From: Caulobacter endophyticus
Lineage (GTDB): Bacteria; Pseudomonadota; Alphaproteobacteria; Caulobacterales; Caulobacteraceae
Assembly (NCBI RefSeq): GCF_003116815.1
Contig: NZ_QDKQ01000067.1
Location: forward strand, 1-64,000
Reading direction: 5' to 3'
DNA length: 64,000 nucleotides
Below, in pieces: positions 51,421-59,527 of the stretch. The notes beneath the pieces were generated by a model. It made no database searches, was not told where the DNA came from, and saw nothing but the letters and a program-made list of their open reading frames with translations. The stretch's first letter is position 1. Each line of letters begins with the position of its first letter. Made by a program: the position numbers and the translations under genes.

Positions 51421-51966
51421 TCAGAACCCCGCGCCGACCTTGCCCAGTTGCTCGGCCATCTGCTTCAGGCGCTTGTCGAGTTCGGCCATGGTGCGGTTCA
51501 GCGCGCCCTCGTCGTCGCGCCAGACCTGCAGGGTGCGGGCCCAGACGGCGGTCATGGCCGCCAGGCGCACGGGTGTGGCTTCGACGCCGGCGGCCTCCAG
51601 GATCGCCCGGGCGGTCCGGGGGAAGCGGGCGGCCGCGCGCGGCAGGCCTTCCGACTTGCCGATGGCGATCAGGGCGTGGCGGTGCGGCTCCATGGCCTCG
51701 ACCCGGGCCATGGCCGCGTCGAACAGGCGGTCATGGGCGGCTGCGCCTGCGCCAGCGTCGGCGTTCAGCGCCGCTTGGTCGAAGCGGCGCGACAGGTGGG
51801 AGAGCACCTTGGCCTTGCTGTCGGCCCGGACGTATAGCTCGGCGAACGGCGCGCCCGCCGCCACGGCGATGTCGCGCAGGGCGATCTGGGTCCAGGGACG
51901 GTCGGCGGCCAGGGACAGGGCGGCTGCGGCCGCGCGGTCGAGCAGGTCTTCGGCGGGCGTGGTCAT
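51421..51966 (-). CDS. TetR-family transcriptional regulator
   Basis: 181 aa. The N-terminal helix-turn-helix block is TQIALRDIAVAAGAPFAELY. The ligand domain ends with VWRDDEGALNRTMAELDKRL, a pattern of this alphaproteobacterial TetR subgroup. It converges with the endolysin-like gene. Target genes are unknown; the 21451 palindrome is a TetR-type site but is far away. Confidence 0.82.
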   Translation of the reverse strand: MTTPAEDLLDRAAAAALSLAADRPWTQIALRDIAVAAGAPFAELYVRADSKAKVLSHLSRRFDQAALNADAGAGAAAHDRLFDAAMARVEAMEPHRHALIAIGKSEGLPRAAARFPRTARAILEAAGVEATPVRLAAMTAVWARTLQVWRDDEGALNRTMAELDKRLKQMAEQLGKVGAGF

Positions 51967-52047
51967 GGCCAAAGACATGGCCGTGCGAGGTCCGCCTGGC
52001 AAGGTCGGCGCTTGCCTCGCGGCCGTAGTTCGGGGAAAGGGGCGGCC

Positions 52048-52371
52048 ATGAGCCTTTCCTATTTCCGTTGCGACTGGGCCCACGAGAGCGCCGAAGAGCC
52101 CGTGTCGATCTTCTACGAGGTCGACGACGAGGGCCGGGTGCTGCGCCTGATCGACGTTTTCCGCGATGGCAGCCGCGAGCGCGACGCCGTCGCCAACTAT
52201 GTCGGGCGCGAACACGAACTGCCTGGCGTGGACAGCCTGTCGGAAGATGACTTCCACGACTCGGTCGAGGCCCTGCTCGACGATGAAGACGTCGTCGAGG
52301 GCGAGGACCGCCTGTCGCTGACCCCCGTGGAGGCCTCGGTGTTCGAGGCGGCCTGGCGGCTGGACGCCTGA
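52048..52371 (+). CDS. Hypothetical protein, DUF6881-like
   Basis: 107 aa, acidic. The start SYFRCDWAHESAEEPVSIFY then VDDEGRVLRLIDVFRDG matches the DUF6881 pattern (W-H...EPV..YE.D..R....DG), seen in small proteins near toxin loci and elsewhere. The acidic helix DDFHDSVEALLDDEDVVEG follows. ATG 52048 follows GGAAAGGGGC. Function unknown. Confidence 0.7.
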   Translation: MSLSYFRCDWAHESAEEPVSIFYEVDDEGRVLRLIDVFRDGSRERDAVANYVGREHELPGVDSLSEDDFHDSVEALLDDEDVVEGEDRLSLTPVEASVFEAAWRLDA

Positions 52372-52486
52372 TCGGGTTTCAGCCCAGCAGCCGGCCGCCG
52401 CGACGAAGCCGATCGGCGCCACGGCCAGCATCGGCAGGCGAGAGCGAGGCGAAGTGCGGCGGTCACCGCGATCAGCACGCAGCCAT

Positions 52487-52541
52487 GGGTCCCACGCAGA
52501 AGGCGTGGGACCCTCCTTTTCCCTATGGGAGAAGGTTTTCC
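52487..52541. terminator. Hairpin and repeat fragment between convergent genes (repeat copy F)
   Basis: GGGTCCCACGC (52487-52497) and GCGTGGGACCC (52503-52513) form a perfect 11-bp stem with loop AGAAG, followed by TCCTTTTCC. CCTATGGGAGAAGG then matches the ends of the CTCCC-type repeats. It ends at the stop codon of the Old Yellow Enzyme gene. Likely a terminator for the forward gene. Confidence 0.7.
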
Positions 52542-53666
52542 TTACTCCGCCGCCGCCGCCAGTTCGGTCGCCGGGCGATATCGCTCCAGCCAGTGCGCGT
52601 ACGGCGCCGGCAGGGTGGTCCAGGTGGGGCGGTCGACGCCCAGTTCCTGGGCCAGTTCGTAAGGGTAGTGGGGATTGGCCAGGTGGGCGCGGCCGATCAT
52701 GACCAGGTCCATCTGCTCGCTGGCGACCAGGCTTTCGGCCAGCTTCGGCGCGTCCAGGCCCCAGGACGAGGCGACCGGCAGGCCGGCCTCCTCGCGCACG
52801 CGCTTGGCGATGGGGCCAAGGAACGGCGTGCCCCACGGGATGCTGGTGCCAGGGATGGTGAAGCCGACGCTGACGTTCAGCAGGTCAAGGCCTCCGGCCT
52901 TCATGCGACGCGTCAGGTCGATCGACTCGGCGAGGGTCTCCTCGTCGTGGCCGTCATATTCCAGAACGCCGAAACGGGCGGTCAGCGGCAGGTTCTCGGG
53001 CCATTCGGCGCGGACAGCCGCCAGGGTCTCTTCCATGAACCGGCCGCGAGCCAGCGCGTCGCCGCCGTACTGGTCGGTGCGATGGTTGGAGTGGTGCGAG
53101 AAGAAGCTCTGGGCCAGGTAGCCGTGGGCGAAGTGCAGCTCCAGCCACTCGAAGCCGGCCTCGCGGGCGCGGCGGGTCGCGGCGGCGAAATCGGCCTTGA
53201 CCCGCTCGATGTCGGCCAGGGTCATTTCGCGGGGAACCTTGGGCAGGCCGGCGCCATAGGCGATGGCCGAGGGCGCGATGGTCTCCCAGCCGCGCGGATC
53301 GCCGTCGGCGATGTGGTCGTCGCCTTCCCACGGACGGTTGGCGCTGGCCTTGCGGCCGGCATGGGCGATCTGGATGCCGGGGACGGCGCCGGCCGCCTTA
53401 ATGGCCGCGGCGATCCTGGCCAGGCCCTGCGCCTGCTCGTCGGTCCAGATGCCGGTGCAGCCGGGGCTGATGCGGCCTTCCGGCGAGACGGCCGTGGCCT
53501 CGACGATCACCAGGCCCGCGCCGCCGCGCGCCAGGCCGGCGTAGTGCGGCAGGTGCCAGTCGGTGACCAGGCCGTCCTCGGCGCTGTACTGGCACATCGG
53601 CGGAATGGCGATGCGGTTGCGAAGCTGGGCGTCCTTCAGGCGGAAGGGCGTGAACAGGGCGGACAT
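52542..53666 (-). CDS. Old Yellow Enzyme family NADH:flavin oxidoreductase (YqjM-like)
   Basis: 374 aa FMN enzyme reducing activated C=C bonds. The MCQYSAEDG motif with its Cys is the YqjM/XenA-type redox modulator and DWHLPHY follows. Other motifs: QIAHAGRKA, HFAHGYLAQSFFS, and the FMN phosphate site MIGRAHLANP. ATG 53666. Divergent from TonB receptor 3, with 416 bp between. Confidence 0.94.
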   Translation of the reverse strand: MSALFTPFRLKDAQLRNRIAIPPMCQYSAEDGLVTDWHLPHYAGLARGGAGLVIVEATAVSPEGRISPGCTGIWTDEQAQGLARIAAAIKAAGAVPGIQIAHAGRKASANRPWEGDDHIADGDPRGWETIAPSAIAYGAGLPKVPREMTLADIERVKADFAAATRRAREAGFEWLELHFAHGYLAQSFFSHHSNHRTDQYGGDALARGRFMEETLAAVRAEWPENLPLTARFGVLEYDGHDEETLAESIDLTRRMKAGGLDLLNVSVGFTIPGTSIPWGTPFLGPIAKRVREEAGLPVASSWGLDAPKLAESLVASEQMDLVMIGRAHLANPHYPYELAQELGVDRPTWTTLPAPYAHWLERYRPATELAAAAE

Positions 53667-54082
53667 GAGGGCGGGCTCTTTCGGGGAGGAAAGGAAACTG
53701 AGGCGGCAGAGGTGTAGGCTGGGCGCCCCGGGCTCAAGGGGCGCCGGGGCTCAAGACCTGTGCCTTGGAGGCACAATGCCGGTTATCCGAGCGGTCCTCG
53801 CGAGCGGGCGCTAAGCGCGCAGCTTCATTTGTCCGACTAGTTCTGGCGATTCCCACCCGGTGAGGCGGGGCGGCGGACGCGGCGCTATGCGGCCATGGCA
53901 GCGGTGTCTTCTGGCAAGCTGGGCGCGATCTCCCAGGCAAGGCCAGGATTTCGAGTAGCGGCGCATTCGTCGAAAAGCGTTCGCCCACCGATGTTACCCC
54001 ATTGCGTGGCGATTAATTGTCAGACAAGATTTCCTCCATGGCAGCCGGGATCACATCGGCGCCGGAACTTATGGAGGGATGA
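53667..54082. other. 416-bp region between Old Yellow Enzyme and receptor 3 genes
   Basis: Contains a stem GGCGCCCC/GGGGCGCC at 53724-53747, a small hairpin GTGCCTTGGAGGCAC (53761-53775), and the palindrome TTGTCAGACAA at 54017-54027. No protein gene with good start context was found. Promoters for both flanking genes must lie here. Confidence 0.55.
54017..54027. promoter_or_regulatory. GntR/FadR-type operator-like palindrome
   Basis: TTGTCAGACAA is a perfect palindrome around one central base and fits TnGTnnnACnA, the consensus of FadR-subfamily GntR regulators. It lies 56 bp before the receptor start codon, where binding would block transcription. No GntR gene is in this window. Confidence 0.55.
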
Positions 54083-56989
54083 ATGCGCGTGGAGACGGCG
54101 TCTACCGTTTCGAGGTCCGGGCGCGCCCGGCGTTTCTGGCTGGTGTCGGCGGCTACGGCCGCCCTGGCCGCGAGCTTCTCGACCCCGGCCTTTTCCCAAG
54201 ACAATTCAGCGGCTTCCGGAAACACCATCGAACCCAACACCGTCGAGGAGGTGGTGGTTCGCGGCATTCGCGCCAGCGTCGGCCAGAGCCTGGCGATCAA
54301 GCGCGAGTCGACCCAGGTGGTCGAGAGCGTGGTGGCCGAGGATATCGGCAAGTTGCCGGACAATAACGTCGTTGAGGCCCTTCAACGGGTCACCGGCGTG
54401 CAGGTGACCAACCGCTCCGGCGGCGAAGCCACGGCCATCTCGATCCGCGGCCTGCCCGATATCACCACCACCTGGAACGGTCGCAACGTCTTCACCGCCT
54501 CGGGCCGGCAGTTCGCCCTGCAGGACATTCCGGCCAACCTGGTCAAGCGTATCGACGTCTACAAGACGCGTAGCGCCGACCAGATCGAGACGGGCATCGC
54601 CGGCCAGGTCGACGTGTTCACGCGCCGGCCGTTCGACTTCAAGGGGCCGACCTTCTCGCTGGCCAGCCGGGGCATCTGGCACGAGCAGGCCGACAGGTTT
54701 AATCCGAACGTCAGCGCCCTGGTCGCCAACCGCTGGGACACCGGCGCCGGCGAGATCGGCGCCCTGCTGAACGTCAGCTACGCCCGCACCCGCTATCGGG
54801 ACCAGAGCGTCACCGCCGGGGCGCTGGTGCCGTTCGCCACCGCCGACAACCCGCCGGCCGGCTGGGTTCCGCTGGAGCGGATCCAGGTCACCGACGGCCG
54901 CGCGCCCAATCCCGACGGAAGCCTGCAGACCCTCTGGCGGCCGGGCTTGAACGAAGGCCTGCCGACGGCGGCGGGCTCGACCCTGACCATCAACGGCGTG
55001 CAGGTTCCCTATCTGCTGTCGCGCGACGCGGTGTTTCAGTCGGACCTGCTGGGCGATCGCAAGCGTCCGGCCGTCAACGCCGCCCTGCAATGGGCGCCAA
55101 ACGACCGCGCCGAATACACCTTCGAGTTCTTCTACGACGGCTACCGCAACACCACCTTCAACAACCTGCAATTCACCTTCGTCGACTGGTGGGGCGACCT
55201 CGGCGCCAATCCGGGCTCGAGTTTCACGCTCTATCCCGGGACCAACATCATCAAGTCGCGCACCGCCGGCTCGGTCTACGGCTTCAACAGCGGCGACCTG
55301 ACCGTCGCCAAGACCGACAGCTTCGTCTACGCCCTGAACGGCAAGTGGCGGATCGGCGATCGCCTGGAACTGGTGGGCGACCTCTCCTACCAGACCAGCA
55401 AGTTCAGCTCGGCCTTCATGGCCATGCGCACCGACCGGGTGGCGCGCCAGGTGAGCATCGACTTCAACCCCGGCGACGGCGTCACCTCGTTCCACTTCGA
55501 CGACGACAGCCAACTGGCCGACCCGACGCGCTGGAACGTCGCCGAGTTCTACGACAACGCCAACCGCAACAAGGGCGACGCCGTCACCGTGTCGCTGGAC
55601 GGCGACTACGACGCCGACTGGGGTCTGCTGAAGAGGCTGGGCTTCGGCTTCCGCTACGACGATCGCGGCGCCTCGGAGGCCCAACGCACGCAGTCGGCCT
55701 TCCTGGGCCGTCCGCTGAGCAGCCTGCCCTCGGGCCTGCAATGGGTGAACGAAGGCTTCTTCGACGGCCATTCCGACACCCCGACCAGCTGGGTCGTGGC
55801 CAACGGCTACTATCTGCGCGACCACGTCGACGAGATCCGCGACCTCTATCACGCGGCCAACCCCGGCAACGTCAACTTCACGACCACCGAAAATCTGTCG
55901 CTGTTCGAAAACTTCACCGTCGACGAGGTGACGGCCTCGGCCTACCTGATGGCCGATTTCGAGAGCGAGCTGTTTGGTCGCCGTCTGCGGGCCCAGGCCG
56001 GCCTGCGCTATGTCGATATCGACACCGACATGACCTTCAACGACCAGGCCGAGAGCCGCAGGCTGGGGCGGCTGGTTCAGACCAGCGCCGGCAAGAAGGT
56101 CAGCGACGTGCTGCCCAGCGTGACGGTGCGCTACGACCTGACCAGCGACGTCGCCCTGCGCTTCAACTACGGCAAGACGCTGCGGCGGCCCGACTTCAGC
56201 GCCCTCAACCCCAACTTCACCCTGGTGGACGACCTGACGGACGTGGGCTACGGCACGGCCACCGGCGGCAACGCCAATCTGGAGCCGACCCGCGCCACCA
56301 ACTACGACCTGACGGCCGAGTGGTACTTCGCCCCAGGCAGCGCCTTCTACGCCACCGCCTTCCGGCGCGAGATCGACGGGCTGGTGGTGTCGCTGCGCAG
56401 CCGCCGCAACATCCCCAACACCACCAACAACACCCAGGAGTTCGTGCTGACCCAGCCGGCCAACGCGTCGGACGGCGTGCTCAAGGGGCTGGAAGTCGGA
56501 CTGGTCTACTTCCCCAAGAACCTGCCGGGCTATCTGGACGGCCTGGGCTTCCTGGGCAGCCTGACCAAGCTCAGCTCGTCGCAGAACGTGCCCGACACCA
56601 ACGACGCCGGCGAGATCATCGGCCAGAAGAACAGCGCCTTCTTCGGAGTGTCGGATTTCTCCTACAACGTCACCCTGGCCTATGAGCGCGGCCCGATCGG
56701 GGCGCGCCTGTCCTATGTCTGGCGCGACGACTTCCTGGCCAACAACGAGGCGGCCCTGTTCGCCAATCCGATCGGCGTCTGGCGCAAGCCCGAGAAGAGC
56801 CTCGACATGCAGGTCAGCTACAAGGTCAACGACCGCCTCTCGATGACCTTCGACGCCGTCAACCTGACCGAGGAGATCGCCCAGTCCTACTACGCCTTCG
56901 GCGATGCGGGCGGGCCCGACACCCACAATTTCGGCTCGTCGCTGCTCAGCCGCACCTTCGCGTTCGGCCTGCGCTACCAGTTCGACTAG
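54083..56989 (+). CDS. TonB-dependent receptor (3), Xanthomonas/Caulobacter carbohydrate type
   Basis: 968 aa. A signal peptide (to AFSQ) precedes the TonB box region TVEEVVVRGIRASV and the family-defining plug start SLAIKRESTQVVESVVAEDI and GKLPDNNVVEALQRVTGV (TIGR01782-like). The barrel ends FAFGLRYQFD. This receptor group mostly imports sugars or polysaccharide fragments. Ribosome-binding site GGAGGGA precedes ATG 54083. The upstream palindrome suggests GntR control, as for uronate or amino-sugar genes. Confidence 0.95.
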   Translation: MRVETASTVSRSGRARRFWLVSAATAALAASFSTPAFSQDNSAASGNTIEPNTVEEVVVRGIRASVGQSLAIKRESTQVVESVVAEDIGKLPDNNVVEALQRVTGVQVTNRSGGEATAISIRGLPDITTTWNGRNVFTASGRQFALQDIPANLVKRIDVYKTRSADQIETGIAGQVDVFTRRPFDFKGPTFSLASRGIWHEQADRFNPNVSALVANRWDTGAGEIGALLNVSYARTRYRDQSVTAGALVPFATADNPPAGWVPLERIQVTDGRAPNPDGSLQTLWRPGLNEGLPTAAGSTLTINGVQVPYLLSRDAVFQSDLLGDRKRPAVNAALQWAPNDRAEYTFEFFYDGYRNTTFNNLQFTFVDWWGDLGANPGSSFTLYPGTNIIKSRTAGSVYGFNSGDLTVAKTDSFVYALNGKWRIGDRLELVGDLSYQTSKFSSAFMAMRTDRVARQVSIDFNPGDGVTSFHFDDDSQLADPTRWNVAEFYDNANRNKGDAVTVSLDGDYDADWGLLKRLGFGFRYDDRGASEAQRTQSAFLGRPLSSLPSGLQWVNEGFFDGHSDTPTSWVVANGYYLRDHVDEIRDLYHAANPGNVNFTTTENLSLFENFTVDEVTASAYLMADFESELFGRRLRAQAGLRYVDIDTDMTFNDQAESRRLGRLVQTSAGKKVSDVLPSVTVRYDLTSDVALRFNYGKTLRRPDFSALNPNFTLVDDLTDVGYGTATGGNANLEPTRATNYDLTAEWYFAPGSAFYATAFRREIDGLVVSLRSRRNIPNTTNNTQEFVLTQPANASDGVLKGLEVGLVYFPKNLPGYLDGLGFLGSLTKLSSSQNVPDTNDAGEIIGQKNSAFFGVSDFSYNVTLAYERGPIGARLSYVWRDDFLANNEAALFANPIGVWRKPEKSLDMQVSYKVNDRLSMTFDAVNLTEEIAQSYYAFGDAGGPDTHNFGSSLLSRTFAFGLRYQFD

Positions 56990-57016
56990 GGGCGTTCTCT
57001 ATCTAGGGCGACTGGC

Positions 57017-57045
57017 GGGCGGGGCTCAGGCCCCGCCCGTCTTCT
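57017..57045 (+). terminator. Terminator after receptor 3, overlapping the DUF805 stop
   Basis: GGGCGGGG (57017-57024) and CCCCGCCC (57031-57038) form a perfect stem with a six-base loop, followed by GTCTTCTT. The loop contains the stop codon of the convergent DUF805 gene, so the hairpin is also coding DNA on the other strand. Confidence 0.7.
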
Positions 57046-57604
57046 TCGCCTCGGGCTTGCTGTCCCTGCACAACAGGAAGACCAGCAGGCCCAGCGACGC
57101 CAGATAGGCGAAGTTGTTGGCAAGCAGGGGCGGGAACAGGTCGAAGGCGTGCTCGTCGCCGGCCATGAAGCCCTCGAACAACCGGGGGAACAGGACGAGG
57201 GCGATCCCCAGGAACACCACCGGCGGCAGGCCCCACAGTCCCGATCGGCCGGCGTCGCGCAGGCGGCGCACGACGGCGGCGGCCAGCAGGGCGACGATCA
57301 CGGGCGCGCCCAGGCGCAGGCCCATGAACATCGGGGCCATGTCGGGCATCAGTTCGGGCGTGGGCTCATGGATGGTCACCGACACGCTGCCGCCCGAACG
57401 GGTTACTGTCGCCTTGTCCGGGTGGGCCTCGGCATAGGCGATGGTCTTCTGGAAGCTGCCGGCGAAGCCGAGGCCGAAACTCAGGAACATGGCGGCGAAG
57501 GCGACGACCAGCACGGCGAGCGCATAGGGCCAGAACCGCTCGCGCGTATCGCGGCCGGAGAAGCGGGCGAGGTTGGCCAGGCCGTGGCCGATCGAGGCGA
57601 GCAT
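57026..57604 (-). CDS. DUF805 family membrane protein
   Basis: 192 aa. N-terminal FSGRDTRERFWPYAL and later RRLRDAGRSGLWGL are the two hallmark blocks of DUF805. About four hydrophobic segments; a periplasmic-looking insertion (around residues 65-90) lies between the first two. ATG 57604 (MLASIGHGL) is preferred over a longer start at 57658. Converges with receptor 3. Confidence 0.88.
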   Translation of the reverse strand: MLASIGHGLANLARFSGRDTRERFWPYALAVLVVAFAAMFLSFGLGFAGSFQKTIAYAEAHPDKATVTRSGGSVSVTIHEPTPELMPDMAPMFMGLRLGAPVIVALLAAAVVRRLRDAGRSGLWGLPPVVFLGIALVLFPRLFEGFMAGDEHAFDLFPPLLANNFAYLASLGLLVFLLCRDSKPEAKKTGGA

Positions 57605-57779
57605 GTACGCGCTCCTGTGAAGCTTGGGCGCCAGCCTTAGTCGCGGCGGTGTCGGCAAGGCAAGCCGGTCGTCCCGAGGTCGAGCGGGCGGCTCAGAATT
57701 GAGCGCCCAGGTTAAGGCTTCACTGTAAACTAGATCAAAAGTTGAGTAAGCTCGCGCTCAAGGGGATTGGGGGCGGGGA

Positions 57780-58184
57780 ATGATCAGGATCTCCGAAGAT
57801 CAATGGCGCGCGCTCGCGGCGGCGTGCGGTCCGCCTGTCGCGACCATCGTCCTCGAGAGCCTGCGGGAAAACCACGCCGACCTGATCGACGGCCTCGACC
57901 GGGTCAGCCTGGACGATATGATCGCCAACGCCTTGGCGCGGGCGGGGCGTCATCGCCTAAGCGAGATCGAGGATCTTGTCCTCTTCGCTGAGCTGTCCTT
58001 CGCGATCGCCCCCAATTTCGACGAGCAGCCGGAGATCGCACGGCTGTTGCGCGATCACGCCCGGCGTCCGGGCCTGGTAATGGGCGCCGTCGTCGACGCC
58101 GCCTCAGAGGCGGCCTGGGAGCGGGCGGAGAGGGACTATGACCCCCGCGCCTGGTTCAGCGAAGAGGCGGGCGGCGGACGATGA
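57780..58184 (+). CDS. Putative toxin-adaptor protein, first gene of toxin-like cassette
   Basis: 134 aa. Begins MIRISEDQWRAL and continues with helical segments IEDLVLFAELSFAIAPNFDE and PEIARLLRDHARRPG. This pattern is like small proteins encoded just before type VI secretion or PAAR/Rhs-type effectors (MI.I...Q..., then LF..L...I.P.FD). The stop overlaps the next ATG by ATGA. No PAAR, VgrG or secretion genes are in the window. The adaptor role is inference from order and pattern. Confidence 0.65.
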   Translation: MIRISEDQWRALAAACGPPVATIVLESLRENHADLIDGLDRVSLDDMIANALARAGRHRLSEIEDLVLFAELSFAIAPNFDEQPEIARLLRDHARRPGLVMGAVVDAASEAAWERAERDYDPRAWFSEEAGGGR

Positions 58185-59122
58185 GCGACGTCCTGGCGGC
58201 CCACGGCGATCTGGCGAAGACCGAAGCCGAGCTGGCGGCGGCCAACGAGGAGCTGCGGCTCGATCTGGCCCAGGCCACCCTCGACATGGTCGGCATCGCC
58301 GATCCGACCCCGGTTTCCGACCTGCTGGGTGCGGGGCTGTCGCTCTATCGTGGCGATCCGCTGGGCGCCGGCGCCAGCCTGCTGGGCGTCATACCCTATG
58401 TCGGCGACGCGATCGGCAAGACGGCCAAGGGGGCGAGGCTTCTCAAGAAGATCGAAGCGGGCCGCAAGCGTGTCGCGGGGCTGATGGCCAAGGCGAACAA
58501 GCTGAGGGCGGTCCAGAAGGCCAAGGCCGCGGCAGCCACCGCGAAGGCCACGGCGGAACGGGCCGTTCGGGCCAAAGCGCTTCAAGAGTGCCCATTCTTT
58601 AGGGATGCGGTCGCGAAGGCCAGCGCCTTCGTGCCTCACGGGTTGTCGAACGCTGAGGTGGATGGCTATCTCAAAAGTGCGGAAGGCAAGCGCTTCCTGG
58701 AAAGGCTGGCGGCGGGCGACCCGAACGCCACAGCACAGCAGATCAGAGCAAGAGCTAGAGGTCAGCTCGCGACAATGGCCGAGAGGCCAAAAAGCGTCAT
58801 TACCGAGAGCGGTCTTGTAAAAATTGTCCCGTCTGGTGGGCAGGTCGGACATTCACCCTATTTCACTACGCCCGAGGAATTTGAGCGAGCAAAGGCTTCC
58901 GGCCGCTCGCTTGCTGACTATTTCGGGTTGCCGCTCAAGAGTGAATCCGCGACTTATGACGTGTTTGAGATGACGCCTATGCGTCCGACAGAGGTTTTGA
59001 CCGGTAAAATCGCTCCTACAAGCGAATTGGCTACCGAGCATAATACGGCCGGTGGGTTGCAGGTGCTCGTGTCTAATCGCGCGGATTGGCACAAGCCGAA
59101 GAAGATAGGCAAATTCCCATGA
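58181..59122 (+). CDS. Polymorphic-toxin-like protein with pretoxin region and unrecognised C-terminal domain
   Basis: 313 aa. Residues 1-45 are charged and helical. Residues 47-85 (GAGLSLYRGDPLGAGASLLG then VIPYVGDAIGK) match the hydrophobic pretoxin element found before toxin domains in PAAR/Rhs-type proteins. Residues 90-135 are Ala/Lys-rich. From about 140 on, base composition falls and a new domain appears: HSPYFTTPEEFERAKASGRS, LADYFGLPL, TYDVFEMTPMRPTEVLTGKI and GGLQVLVSN. I do not recognise its activity. The stop overlaps the putative immunity gene by ATGA. No signal peptide. Confidence 0.7.
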   Translation: MSDVLAAHGDLAKTEAELAAANEELRLDLAQATLDMVGIADPTPVSDLLGAGLSLYRGDPLGAGASLLGVIPYVGDAIGKTAKGARLLKKIEAGRKRVAGLMAKANKLRAVQKAKAAAATAKATAERAVRAKALQECPFFRDAVAKASAFVPHGLSNAEVDGYLKSAEGKRFLERLAAGDPNATAQQIRARARGQLATMAERPKSVITESGLVKIVPSGGQVGHSPYFTTPEEFERAKASGRSLADYFGLPLKSESATYDVFEMTPMRPTEVLTGKIAPTSELATEHNTAGGLQVLVSNRADWHKPKKIGKFP

Positions 59123-59433
59123 GCAAGCCGATCGATGTAGAGCGCCTCCGTTCGGCCGCCCTTGCTCTTCGCGCCGCAATACAGGCGCAGATGCCTTCGG
59201 ATCCTTACGTCCAGCAGTTCTTTCGTGCGCTTGAGCCCTGGTTGCAGCGGGCCGAGGCGGGAAAAATCTCGACAGCGGTCGAGTTGAACGAGGCGCCGAA
59301 CCCGTATCGCTTTCTTGATGATGGGCTGCAGGGGTACGGCGCGCTCGAGGAGGCTTATGCCGAGTTTAATGGTCTCCTGACCGGCGCGGACGACGAGACA
59401 TTGGAGTTTCTTAGAGGCCTGGGGCTTTCCTAG
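59119..59433 (+). CDS. Putative immunity protein of the toxin-like cassette
   Basis: 104 aa from ATG 59119, overlapping the upstream stop by 4 nt. Mostly helical and acidic (VELNEAPNPYRFLDDGL; AYAEFNGLLTGADDETLEFL), with no signal peptide. Its position directly after the toxin-like domain, small size, acidic character and shared lower GC all fit an immunity protein. No family is recognised. Confidence 0.62.
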   Translation: MSKPIDVERLRSAALALRAAIQAQMPSDPYVQQFFRALEPWLQRAEAGKISTAVELNEAPNPYRFLDDGLQGYGALEEAYAEFNGLLTGADDETLEFLRGLGLS

Positions 59434-59469
59434 GCCCTCGTTGCCGCCAGGGGCAGGGGCGACGTAAAG

Positions 59470-59505
59470 AAAAGGCAGCCCCTCGCGAGGCGCCGCCTTC
59501 TTCAT
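59470..59505 (-). terminator. Hairpin between the toxin cassette and cobS
   Basis: GGCAGCCCCT and AGGCGCCGCC pair around CGCG with two mismatches. GAAAA precedes it and TTCTTC follows, so it could end transcription from either side. The spacing to both stop codons (about 40 and 25 bp) is right for a shared terminator. Confidence 0.5.
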
Positions 59506-59527
59506 TGCGGGACTTGATGTCAGGGGC

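Noticed and set aside
53895-54407. 170-codon forward frame overlapping the start of receptor 3
   Set aside because: It runs through the promoter region and signal-peptide region of the receptor in another frame, with no start context.
54206-56926. 906-codon reverse-strand open frame across TonB receptor 3
   Set aside because: Antisense shadow of a well-supported receptor gene; Gly/Val/Ala/Arg-rich without domain structure.
57780-59433. Reading the three-gene cassette as a simple type II toxin-antitoxin pair
   Set aside because: The middle protein is too long and has a pretoxin-like hydrophobic element; the gene order and the first gene fit a polymorphic toxin locus better.
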